A DNA stretch of 64,000 bases from Streptomyces sp. NBC_00223. GTDB lineage: Bacteria > Actinomycetota > Actinomycetes > Streptomycetales > Streptomycetaceae. The position numbers were made by a program, and so were the translations under genes. The notes under the pieces were generated by a model. It ran no database searches and had not been told where the DNA came from. It saw nothing but the letters and a program-made list of their open reading frames with translations. The DNA lies in NCBI RefSeq assembly GCF_036199905.1, contig NZ_CP108109.1, positions 7,594,001 through 7,658,000 of the forward strand. The letters run 5' to 3'. Positions within the stretch are counted from its first letter, which is position 1. Each line of letters opens with the position of its first letter. Of this stretch, positions 1 through 7,007 are shown in pieces.

Positions 1-20
1 CACGGCTCGCGGGAGCCCGG

Positions 21-590
21 TCAGGGTGCGGGCCAGTTCCGCAGCAGGGCGTCGAGGGAGTCCAGGATCCGCGTCCAGCTCTCCTGGGAGTCGGGGGCGC
101 TGTGGCTGAACCCGCCCCCCGTCTCCAGGCTGACATAGCCGTGGAAGACGCTGCCCAGCAGCCGGACCGCGTGCGTCTGGTCCGGCTCCGTCAGGTCGTA
201 GCCACGCAGGATCGCCCGCGTCATCTGTGCGTGTCTGACGCCGGCGCTGGCGGCCGCCGTCTGCGGATCGAGCCTCAGCTGGGCCGCCGCGTAGCGGCCG
301 GGGTGCTCCCTGGCGTAGTCGCGGTAGACGTTCGCGAGGGCGGTCAGGGCGTCCTTGCCGGCCCGCCCGGCCAGGGCGGCGGCACCCCGGTCGGCGAGTT
401 CCTCCAGGGCGAGCAGGGCGATCCTGGTCCTGAGGTCCTGGGAGTTCTTCATGTGCGAGTACAGACTCGCGACCTTGACATCGAACCGCCTGGCCAGCGC
501 CGAGACGGTCACCTGGTCGAAGCCGACCTCGTCGGCGAGTTCCGCTCCCGCCCGGGTCAGGCGTTCCGTGGTCAGTCCTGCGCGTGCCAT
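21..590 (-). CDS. TetR/AcrR family transcriptional regulator
   Basis: A 189-residue one-component repressor. The N-terminal helix-turn-helix (about residues 10-55, with the typical segment VTVSALARRFDVKVASLYSHM) identifies the TetR family. The C-terminal half resembles the WHG-type TetR ligand domain, including the late GSVFHGYVSLE stretch. The ATG at 590 follows a GGAAGGGT ribosome site. It is transcribed divergently from the FBP-domain gene, and the only strong palindrome between them (624-648) is its probable operator, so autoregulation plus control of the neighbour is likely. The ligand cannot be inferred. Confidence 0.9.
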   Translation of the reverse strand: MARAGLTTERLTRAGAELADEVGFDQVTVSALARRFDVKVASLYSHMKNSQDLRTRIALLALEELADRGAAALAGRAGKDALTALANVYRDYAREHPGRYAAAQLRLDPQTAAASAGVRHAQMTRAILRGYDLTEPDQTHAVRLLGSVFHGYVSLETGGGFSHSAPDSQESWTRILDSLDALLRNWPAP

Positions 591-623
591 ACCCTTCCTC
601 CCGATCGGCGTAAGTCACTAGTT

Positions 624-648
624 ATTTGCCTAATAGCTTTAGGCAAAT
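624..648. promoter_or_regulatory. Perfect palindrome, probable TetR operator
   Basis: Arms ATTTGCCTAA (624-633) and TTAGGCAAAT (639-648) are perfect reverse complements around a 5-nt spacer. The site is AT-rich in a GC-rich context and lies between the divergent TetR and FBP genes, overlapping where both promoters should be. That it is a TetR operator is inferred from position and symmetry. Confidence 0.75.
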
Positions 649-661
649 TAGCATACCCGAT

Positions 662-1153
662 ATGAAACCGATGACTGAGCAAGAGATCCGTGCCGCGTTC
701 GTGAACTGCAGCAAGGGCGAGGCGAAGCGCCTGTCCGTACCGCGTGACCTGGCCGACCGGCCCTGGGACGACCTGGACTTTCTCGGCTGGCGAGATCCTC
801 AGGCCCCCGACCGTGCCTATCTCGTCATGGAGCTGGACGGCCGGCCGAGGGCCCTCGTACTGCGCTCTTCCGGACCTTCCTCCGGGGGGATGCGGCGCAG
901 CATGTGCTCGGTGTGCGTGACCACCCATGTCGGCGGCGTCTCCCTGCTGGTCGCGCCGAAGGCGGGAAAGGCCGGACAGCAGGGCAACTCGGTGGGCACC
1001 TACATGTGCGACGACCTCTCCTGCTCGCTGTACGTGCGAGGCAGGAAGGACGCGGGCCCCGGCGCACGGCTCCACGAGACGATCACTCTGGAGGAGAAGA
1101 TCCAGCGGACCGTGGCGAACATCTCGGCGTTCGTCGCCAAGGTGATGGCATGA
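662..1153 (+). CDS. FBP-domain (EF-G-binding-like) zinc-finger protein
   Basis: A 163-residue protein matching the actinobacterial FBP-domain family, whose C-terminal treble-clef zinc finger is related to the FusB/FusC EF-G-binding proteins that rescue ribosomes from fusidic acid. Visible features are a CSVC pair and a second CDDLSC pair about 40 residues later, which together could hold one zinc ion, and the conserved segment KAGKAGQQGNSVGTYMC between them. The ATG at 662 is preferred (another in-frame ATG at 671); neither has a clear ribosome site, so translation may be leaderless or weak. Expression is probably controlled by the divergent TetR. The role in translation is inferred from the family only. 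Confidence 0.8.
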   Translation: MKPMTEQEIRAAFVNCSKGEAKRLSVPRDLADRPWDDLDFLGWRDPQAPDRAYLVMELDGRPRALVLRSSGPSSGGMRRSMCSVCVTTHVGGVSLLVAPKAGKAGQQGNSVGTYMCDDLSCSLYVRGRKDAGPGARLHETITLEEKIQRTVANISAFVAKVMA

Positions 1154-1192
1154 CCTCGGATGGTCATGAGGTCGGCGACCCCGCCCGCCCGG

Positions 1193-1292
1193 CTATCACC
1201 GCCCGCGCCGCGGTCACCCGCCCGCCCGGCTATCACCGCCCGAGCCGCTATCACCGGCCGCCGTGGGCCCGCCCCGGCGGCCGCGGTGATAG
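1193..1292. promoter_or_regulatory. Cluster of GGTGATAG repeats with an inverted repeat
   Basis: The 8-mer GGTGATAG occurs on the minus strand at 1193-1200, 1230-1237 and 1248-1255, and on the plus strand at 1285-1292. A degenerate copy (1211-1218) makes the minus-strand copies fall at 18-19 bp spacing. The 1248 copy can pair with the 1285 copy through flanking GGCCGCCG/CGGCGGCC, giving a long hairpin. The cluster could be a multi-site operator or the terminator of the FBP gene; the clustering favours protein binding. Confidence 0.5.
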
Positions 1293-1305
1293 TGCGGGGA
1301 TAGCG
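1288..1305 (+). promoter_or_regulatory. SARP-type direct repeat upstream of small secreted protein
   Basis: GATAGTG (1288-1294) and GATAGCG (1299-1305) are direct heptamers exactly 11 bp apart, the geometry recognised by the OmpR-like DNA-binding domain of SARP activators. The 12-mer GATAGTGCGGGG recurs exactly at 5010-5021 on the other side of the SARP gene. A possible -10 (TAACGT, 1337-1342) lies downstream. Binding by the neighbouring SARP is inferred. Confidence 0.55.
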
Positions 1306-1387
1306 GCGGGGACGATCCGGCGATTCCGGCCCTTCCTAACGTGATGCTCACGAAGAACGAAGCGCATCACGATGAAGGGAAACCCCG

Positions 1388-1597
1388 ATGACCGGCACCC
1401 AGGCCCTGCGGACCGCACTTGTGACCGTCGCCCTCGCCGCCGCCGCACTGCTGGGCACGCAGGTCGCCCACGCGGACTCCACCCCCGGCCCGCAGGCCGG
1501 CCAGACGCAGACCGCCCAGGGCTCGGGCGGCACCATCCCCAACGACCCGGCGCCGAGCCCCACGAACTCCCCCGACATGAACAACCCCTGGGACTGA
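1388..1597 (+). CDS. Small secreted protein, unknown function
   Basis: A 69-residue protein with a clear Sec signal peptide: a basic N-terminus, a hydrophobic stretch VTVALAAAALLG, and a likely AHA cleavage site near residue 29. The mature part is about 40 residues, rich in Pro, Thr, Ser, Gln and Asn, with no cysteine and no recognised domain. GAAGGGAA lies 6-14 nt upstream of the ATG. The SARP-type repeat at 1288-1305 sits about 80 bp upstream, so the gene may be an activator target, much as afsS is for AfsR, though this protein does not resemble AfsS. Function unknown. Confidence 0.7.
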   Translation: MTGTQALRTALVTVALAAAALLGTQVAHADSTPGPQAGQTQTAQGSGGTIPNDPAPSPTNSPDMNNPWD

Positions 1598-1738
1598 CGG
1601 CCCGCGCCTCGGCCCCGAGCCGACCGCGCGCCGACTGGCCGGCAGCACCCGCCGGGCCTCGTACCCGGGCCGGGAAGCACCGCTTCGCACGCCGGCGTCA
1701 AGACCCTTCGCGAGATCCCACCGCACCCGCCTCGCCGC

Positions 1739-4700
1739 TCAGCCGGCGTCCCCCGCCGCCCCCGGCGGCACCGCGCCACCCGCGGGCATCGCCCCCGGTG
1801 CGACACCCAACAGCCGCTCGGCCTCCCGCAGTTCCCGAGGCATCCGCCGATCGCGGAACGCCCGGGCCGCGGCCTCCAGCAGGTCCTTCGACCGGGAGTG
1901 CTCCCCGGTCCGCTCCAGCAGACGCGCCAGGTCCAGCCGGACCATCGCCGCACCCCCCTGGTCCATGATCTGCTCACGCACCGCCAGCGCGCTGTCGAAG
2001 AAACGCTTCGCCTGATCGTTCAGCCCCATGACCGCCAGCGCCTGCCCCAGATCGCGCAGCAGATGGCCCTCGCCGATCACATCGCCGGTCTCCCGGCACA
2101 GATCGAGCACCTCGGTGAGGGTACGGACGGCCTGCTCGTGCTCGTCGCGCTGGAGCTGCACCTGACCGACCCGCCGCAGCGTACGCGCCAGGCCGCCGGT
2201 GTAGCCGACCGTACGGTAGATGCCCAGCGCCTCGTCCAACTGCGCCTGGGCGCTGTCGTGGTGCCCCCGGCGCATCCAGATGTGCGCGCGCTGCGTCAGG
2301 ACGATCGCCCGCCCCACCACATCGCCGACCTTGTCGAAGTCCCGCAGGGAATCGGCGTAGAGCGACAGCGCGAGGTCGTCGTTGCCCTGCATCCGCTCCA
2401 GCAGGGCCAGGTCGCGGCGGCACAGCGCGAGCCCGTGGGCGTCGCCGAGTTCGGTGAAGAGACCGAGCGCGGAACCGAGCGCCGTACGCGACTCCTCGTG
2501 CTGCCGGCGGCTGAGATAGAGCGAGCCGAGAGAGGTCAGCAGCGCCGCCGTGCCCCGCGTGTTGTTCGCCGACCGTACGGCCGACAGCGCCAGTTGATGC
2601 GTGCGCTCCCAGTCGTCGAGATAGCCGCGCACCTCGAACAGCGTCACCAGCGTCGTGGCCAGGTCCCAGCTCAGCTCGTGCATCTGCTCGCGGGCCGCGT
2701 GCTCCACGGCCTGGCACAGATTGGTGTGTTCGCCGTCCAGCCACTCCAACGGGTCGACCAGCAGCTCGTCCGCGACGGCCGCCGGCGGCCGCCAGCGCGG
2801 CGCGGTGCCGTGCAGCACCGTGAAGTCCCCTCCGTAGACGCGCCGATGGGCCTGCTCGGCCAGCGAGAGCCAGCCGCCCATCATCCGCTCCAGCGCCGCG
2901 GACTGCACGGCGGGCTCGTCGTGCGCGGCCAGTTGCTCACGGGCGAAGACCCGGATGATCTCGTGGAAGCGATAGCGGAACCCGCCGGTGCTCTCCACGC
3001 CGACGACATCCAGCATCTGCACGTCGACCAGCGGCTCCAGCAGGTCCGAGGGGAACGGCCGGTCGTCGTCCAGCAGCGCGCCCGCCAGCCAGCCCGGCAG
3101 CGTGGTGCCCTGCGCCAGCGAGAGCAGCCGCAGTAACCTGCGGTCCTCGGCGGCCAGTCCGTCGTGGGTCAGCGACAGACTGGCCCGCATGGTGAGTTCG
3201 CCGTGCGTCAACTCGTCCAGCCGGTGCCGCTCGTTGGCCAGCCGCTGGACCATCGACGCCAGGGACCAGTGCGGGCGCGCGGCGAGCCGGGCGGCCACGA
3301 TCCGCAGCGCCAGCGGCAGTCCGCCCACCGTGCGGATCAGCGCCTCGGCGGCCACCGACTCGCGCGAGACCCGCTCCCCGCCGATCACCCGCACCAGCAG
3401 CTCCAGCGCGCTGGCCGTACTGAGCACGTCCAGCTCGACCCGGTACGCCCCCGGCAGCGCGGTCAGCCGCACCCGGCTGGTGATCAGCACCGCACACGTA
3501 CGGCTGCCCGGCAGCAGCGGCAGCACCTGGCTCTCGGACGCGGCGTCGTCCAGCACCACCAGCACCCGGCGGGCGGCCAGCAGCGTACGGTACATCTCCG
3601 CGCGCTCGTCCAGGGCCTCGGGGATCACCGGGCCCGGGATGCCCAGCGCCCGCAGAAAGCGGCCCAGCACCTCGGCCGAGGTCGCCGGGGTGCCCGTACC
3701 GCGCAGATCGCAGTACAGCTGGCCGTCCGGGAAACCGGTGTCGCTCAGCCGGTGCGCGATGTGCGTGGCCAGGGTGGACTTGCCGGTGCCCGGCTTGCCG
3801 ACGATCACCGTGACACCCACCGCGTGCCGGGTGCCGTCACCGGTCAAGGCCCGCTCGATGCCCGCGATCTGCTCCTCGTCCTCCACGAAGTCAGCGGTGT
3901 CGGCGGGAAGTTGGCGGGGGATCTCCTCGCGGTACGCGGGCGGGGGCGGTGCCTCGACCGGCGGGGGAGCGGGCTCGGCGGGCGCGGGACGGCGCAAGGG
4001 CTCGGTCCCGGCATGCAGCGCGGGGTCGCCGGACAGGATCGCCGACTCCAACTGCCGCAGCTCGCCGCCCGGATCGAGGCCGAGTTCGTCGGCGAGCAGC
4101 GCCCGGCCCTCGCGATAGGACTCCAGCGCCTCTGCCTGCCGCCCCGACCGGTACAGCGCCAGCATCAGCAGCCCGCGCAGCCGCTCCCGCAACGGGTGCT
4201 CGTGCACGAGGAGTTGGATCTCGCCGACCAATTGGTGATGGCGGCCGAGGTCCAGCTCCAGCTGGATACGGGTCTCGATCGCGTTCAGCCGCTCCTCGTC
4301 CAGCTGCTGTGCCTTGCTGCGCAGGGTGTCGCTGGAGACCCCGCCGAGGCAGTCGCCGAGCCAGAGTTCGCCCGCAGCCCGCAGGGTGTCGGCGGCCTCC
4401 GCGGTGCGGCCGTCCTTGCCCAGCAGCCGGGCCTCGGCCAGCCGGCGGGCGAAGATCGCCGCGTCCACGCTCTCGCCGTCGGCCTTGAGCACATAGCCGG
4501 GCGGCCGGGTGGTGATAGCCGCGTCGATACCCGCCCCGGCGAAGATCTTGCGGAGCCGGGAGACACAGATCTGCACCTGGGTGCGCGCGGTGTCCGGCGG
4601 CTCGTCGTTCCAGATCAGGTCCACCAGATACTCGGTGCTCACCACCCGGTTCACTTCGAGCAGCAGCGCCGCGAGGATCACTTCCTGCCGGCCCGGGGGG

Positions 4701-4798
4701 ATACGGATGGCCCCGCCGGCGCCGATGAGCTGGAGCGGCCCGAGTATCCGGAACACCAGCGGGTCGGCCGCGGCGCCCTCGCCGGACGTATCGGACAT
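1739..4798 (-). CDS. AfsR-like SARP regulator (wHTH-BTAD-NB-ARC-TPR)
   Basis: A large pathway activator of 1019 residues, close in size to AfsR. Residues about 13-107 form an OmpR-like winged helix and about 110-258 the BTAD domain. After a Pro-rich linker comes an NB-ARC ATPase with Walker A GKPGTGKS (334-341), Walker B VLVVLDD (412-418) and GLPLA (493-497). The C-terminal 350 residues are TPR-like helices ending in a Gly/Ala/Pro tail. The ATG at 4798 is chosen over an upstream in-frame ATG near 5080 because GGGAGAGG immediately precedes it and family homology begins there. Matching 11-bp-spaced direct repeats lie upstream (4999-5016) and beyond its 3' end (1288-1305). No biosynthetic gene cluster is adjacent, so it may be a pleiotropic regulator. 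Confidence 0.93.
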   Translation of the reverse strand: MSDTSGEGAAADPLVFRILGPLQLIGAGGAIRIPPGRQEVILAALLLEVNRVVSTEYLVDLIWNDEPPDTARTQVQICVSRLRKIFAGAGIDAAITTRPPGYVLKADGESVDAAIFARRLAEARLLGKDGRTAEAADTLRAAGELWLGDCLGGVSSDTLRSKAQQLDEERLNAIETRIQLELDLGRHHQLVGEIQLLVHEHPLRERLRGLLMLALYRSGRQAEALESYREGRALLADELGLDPGGELRQLESAILSGDPALHAGTEPLRRPAPAEPAPPPVEAPPPPAYREEIPRQLPADTADFVEDEEQIAGIERALTGDGTRHAVGVTVIVGKPGTGKSTLATHIAHRLSDTGFPDGQLYCDLRGTGTPATSAEVLGRFLRALGIPGPVIPEALDERAEMYRTLLAARRVLVVLDDAASESQVLPLLPGSRTCAVLITSRVRLTALPGAYRVELDVLSTASALELLVRVIGGERVSRESVAAEALIRTVGGLPLALRIVAARLAARPHWSLASMVQRLANERHRLDELTHGELTMRASLSLTHDGLAAEDRRLLRLLSLAQGTTLPGWLAGALLDDDRPFPSDLLEPLVDVQMLDVVGVESTGGFRYRFHEIIRVFAREQLAAHDEPAVQSAALERMMGGWLSLAEQAHRRVYGGDFTVLHGTAPRWRPPAAVADELLVDPLEWLDGEHTNLCQAVEHAAREQMHELSWDLATTLVTLFEVRGYLDDWERTHQLALSAVRSANNTRGTAALLTSLGSLYLSRRQHEESRTALGSALGLFTELGDAHGLALCRRDLALLERMQGNDDLALSLYADSLRDFDKVGDVVGRAIVLTQRAHIWMRRGHHDSAQAQLDEALGIYRTVGYTGGLARTLRRVGQVQLQRDEHEQAVRTLTEVLDLCRETGDVIGEGHLLRDLGQALAVMGLNDQAKRFFDSALAVREQIMDQGGAAMVRLDLARLLERTGEHSRSKDLLEAAARAFRDRRMPRELREAERLLGVAPGAMPAGGAVPPGAAGDAG

Positions 4799-4995
4799 GC
4801 CTCTCCCAGCTCGGGCACGGGTGCAAGCGGGTAGCAACCAGGACGGATCAAGCTCCGCCGCAAGTCTTACGGAACGTAGGCGTTTCTGTCCATAGCGTGG
4901 ATATTGCGTGCTCATGCCATCACACGCAACGGTCGCCGTACGGGCGGTGTCGCGGCCGTCGGCTGGGCCATTGGTACAGGCGAACCGGGGGAGTC

Positions 4996-5021
4996 GGTGA
5001 TAGCGCGACGATAGTGCGGGG
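4996..5021. promoter_or_regulatory. SARP-type direct repeat between SARP and SnoaL-like gene
   Basis: GATAGCG (4999-5005) and GATAGTG (5010-5016) are 11 bp apart, preceded by GG at 4996 so that GGTGATAG is complete, and the second repeat continues as GATAGTGCGGGG, identical to 1288-1299. The site lies in the divergent intergenic region, about 110 bp before the SnoaL-like start and 200 bp before the SARP start, so it could serve either promoter. Confidence 0.6.
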
Positions 5022-5124
5022 TTGCGCGGTGGGTGGACCGTGTGCATGGCGGCGGGTTTCCGTTCGCCGCGGTGATACACGTGAGGCCCGTGGGGCGGAA
5101 CGGTCCGAACGGAAGGACAAACTC

Positions 5125-5529
5125 GTGAACCATCAGCAGGCCGGAAGGCTCCGGCTCAGTCCCGCGGTGACGGCGACCGGTATCGACCATGTACGGCTGG
5201 CGTACGACTATCTGGACAGCGACGACGTGGACGGATACGGCTCGCTGCTGGACGAGAACGTCTCCCTGGACCGGCCCGACATCCCGCCCGCGCGCGGCCG
5301 GGCCGAGGTGATCCGGATGCACCTGGACCGGGTCGTCCCCCGGGCGCACCACCGGATCGAGCGGATCGTGGCGGAGGGGGACAGCGTGGTGGCCGTCGGC
5401 CGGCTCTCGCAGGAGTCCGGCGCGCGCTCGTACGACAGGCGGGGTGTCGGATTCGTGGACGTCTTCACGCTCTCCGACGAAGGCATGCTGCTGGGCTGTC
5501 GCCGCTACTACTTCACCTCGCCGGGCTGA
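5125..5529 (+). CDS. SnoaL/NTF2-like protein
   Basis: A 134-residue protein with the pattern of the NTF2/SnoaL fold: an N-terminal helix pair around HVRLAYDYLDSDDVDGYGSLLDE, then alternating strands ending FVDVFTLSDEGMLLGCRRYYF. Members of this fold include polyketide cyclases, limonene-epoxide hydrolases and many binding proteins; no catalytic residue set can be assigned here. The GTG at 5125 is selected because GGAAGGAC precedes it by about 8 nt. It is divergent from the SARP gene and has a SARP-type repeat upstream, so it is a candidate target. Confidence 0.75.
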   Translation: MNHQQAGRLRLSPAVTATGIDHVRLAYDYLDSDDVDGYGSLLDENVSLDRPDIPPARGRAEVIRMHLDRVVPRAHHRIERIVAEGDSVVAVGRLSQESGARSYDRRGVGFVDVFTLSDEGMLLGCRRYYFTSPG

Positions 5530-5598
5530 TTCGGCGGTGGGCTGATCCGGCGGGGACTGATCCGGCTTGGGCCGAAACGGCGGCGGGCACCGGCTGCA

Positions 5599-5623
5599 CC
5601 GCACTAAGTTATCCTTAGTGCGG
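5599..5623 (+). promoter_or_regulatory. Perfect palindrome before FMN reductase/HxlR operon
   Basis: CCGCACTAAG (5599-5608) and CTTAGTGCGG (5614-5623) are perfect 10-bp arms with a 5-nt spacer, about 83 bp upstream of the reductase start. The ACTAAG/CTTAGT core is the sort of dyad bound by HxlR/MarR-type winged helices, and an HxlR gene is the second gene of the operon. Confidence 0.75.
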
Positions 5624-5705
5624 TCGAGCGGCGGTCTGCCGCTGTGACGGCCGATGTCCATGCGTATGGATGTCCACGAGTGTCGTGATCATGAAGGAGT
5701 GCGGA

Positions 5706-6299
5706 ATGGCGAAGCTGGGAATCATCGTGGCGAGCACCAGGCCCGGCCGGGTCGGCCTGCCCGTCGCGCAGTGGTTCGAGGGGGAGGCGCGGGCGCACGC
5801 CGGGTTCGACGAGATCGACCTGATCGACCTCGCCGAGGTGGCGCTGCCGTTCATGAACGAGCCCAGTCACCCCCGGCTCGGCCAGTACACCCACCAGCAC
5901 ACCCGCGACTGGAGCGCCCGGGTGGCCGGTGTGGACGCCCTGGTGTTCGTCATGCCCGAGTACAACTACGGCTTCAACGCCGAGCTCAAGAACGCCCTCG
6001 ACTACCTGCACAACGAGTGGACGTACAAGCCGGTCGGCTTCGTCAGCTACGGCGGCGTCGCGGCGGGCGCCCGGGCCGTCCAGATGATCAAGCAGGTCGT
6101 CACGACCCTCAAGATGACCCCGGTCTTCGAGGCCGTGGCCATCCCCTTCGTCCACCAGCTCCTCAACGACGAGTCCGTGCTCGTCGCCAACGACCTGATG
6201 ACGGGCGCGGCCAAGGCGATGCTCGACGAGCTGGTGCGGGTGGAGGCCACGCTGCGGCCGCTGCGGCCCGCTCTGGCAGAATCGGGCCAGGGCGTCTGA
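5706..6299 (+). CDS. NADPH-dependent FMN reductase / quinone reductase family
   Basis: A 197-residue flavodoxin-like reductase. The N-terminal IIVASTRPGRVG loop is the FMN phosphate-binding signature, and FVMPEYNYGFNAELKNALDYL is the second flavin-contact segment found in azoreductase/ArsH-like NADPH:FMN reductases. It should reduce FMN, quinones or azo compounds using NADPH in the cytoplasm. The ATG at 5706 has GAAGGAG 7 nt upstream. It is followed 13 nt later by an HxlR regulator and preceded by a perfect palindrome, which suggests an operon autoregulated in response to electrophiles or quinones. Confidence 0.88.
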   Translation: MAKLGIIVASTRPGRVGLPVAQWFEGEARAHAGFDEIDLIDLAEVALPFMNEPSHPRLGQYTHQHTRDWSARVAGVDALVFVMPEYNYGFNAELKNALDYLHNEWTYKPVGFVSYGGVAAGARAVQMIKQVVTTLKMTPVFEAVAIPFVHQLLNDESVLVANDLMTGAAKAMLDELVRVEATLRPLRPALAESGQGV

Positions 6300-6312
6300 C
6301 GAGACGGGGTCT

Positions 6313-6708
6313 GTGGTGTCCGAACTGTCCGGGGCGTCTGCGGCGTCCGTGTCCTCCGCGACCGCTGAGGCCGCTGAGGTCCGCCGGGTGTGCGAGCGCT
6401 TCCACGCCGCCATCGAGCTGATCGGCGGCCGCTGGACGGGCGCCATTCTGCGGGCGGTCTTCACCGGCTCGCACCGGTTCGCCCACATCAGGGCGGCCGT
6501 GCCGGGGCTCAGCGACACCATGCTGGCCCAGCGGCTGCGGACGCTGGAGGAACACGGACTCCTCGAACGCCGGGTCGGCCCGTCGGGGCCGAACCAGGTC
6601 GAGTACCGCTTCACCGCGAAGGGCGAGGAGTTGGAGCCCGTCATCGACGCGGTGATCGCCTGGTCCCACCGCTGGATTCAGCTCCCGGACCGGACGACGG
6701 ACACCTGA
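6313..6708 (+). CDS. HxlR family regulator with conserved N-terminal cysteine
   Basis: A 131-residue winged-helix repressor. The signature from C27 onward (CERFHAAIELIGGRWTGAIL, then FAHIRAAVPGLSDTMLAQRL) is the HxlR core. C27 sits where Bacillus YodB has its redox-sensing Cys6 in the equivalent CPKMESAFSLLGKRW stretch. The start is GTG 6313 or GTG 6316. It probably binds 5599-5623 and represses the upstream reductase and itself until thiol modification. The target and the sensing chemistry are inferred. Confidence 0.9.
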   Translation: MVSELSGASAASVSSATAEAAEVRRVCERFHAAIELIGGRWTGAILRAVFTGSHRFAHIRAAVPGLSDTMLAQRLRTLEEHGLLERRVGPSGPNQVEYRFTAKGEELEPVIDAVIAWSHRWIQLPDRTTDT

Positions 6709-6755
6709 CCCCGCCGGGGCCTCCGAGGGGCCTCGCTCTCCTTCTCCACCACGGC

Positions 6756-6796
6756 CGTCGAAGCGGGCCGGGCATCGCGCCCGGCCCGCTTCGACG
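6756..6796 (+). terminator. Strong hairpin after hxlR-like gene
   Basis: An 18-bp perfect stem, CGTCGAAGCGGGCCGGGC (6756-6773) with its complement at 6779-6796, closes a 5-nt loop 48 nt after the HxlR stop. There is no long T tract, as is usual for Streptomyces. Confidence 0.8.
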
Positions 6797-6877
6797 TTCC
6801 CGTCCGCCCCATCAGCCCGTCCCGTGCGCCTGCGCGCGCCTACTCACGCGTACGTCTGTGAACCTCTGCCGTACCTC

Positions 6878-6927
6878 TTGACAATCTGTCAGCCGTGGGT
6901 AACTTCTTGGTGACTTAACCGGTACAG
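6878..6927 (+). promoter_or_regulatory. Promoter and operator-like motif of GH5 mannanase gene
   Basis: TTGACA (6878-6883) and TAACTT (6900-6905) have a 16-bp spacing and could be -35/-10. Just downstream, ACTTAACCGGTACAG (6913-6927) matches 11 of 15 positions with ACTGAACCGGATAAG upstream of the other GH5 gene (10244-10258, minus strand), suggesting a common regulator with an AACCGG core. Confidence 0.5.
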
Positions 6928-7007
6928 CGATATGCCGCCATCCGGCTGCGCTGAGCCTTGTGCAGCCTTCCTGTTAGGGAAACGTCCGGACATTCCGAGG
7001 AGAATGC

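Noticed and set aside
4799..5080. N-terminal extension of the SARP to an ATG near 5080
   Set aside because: The extra 94 residues have no homology character, would span the promoter repeats, and GGGAGAGG precedes the ATG at 4798.
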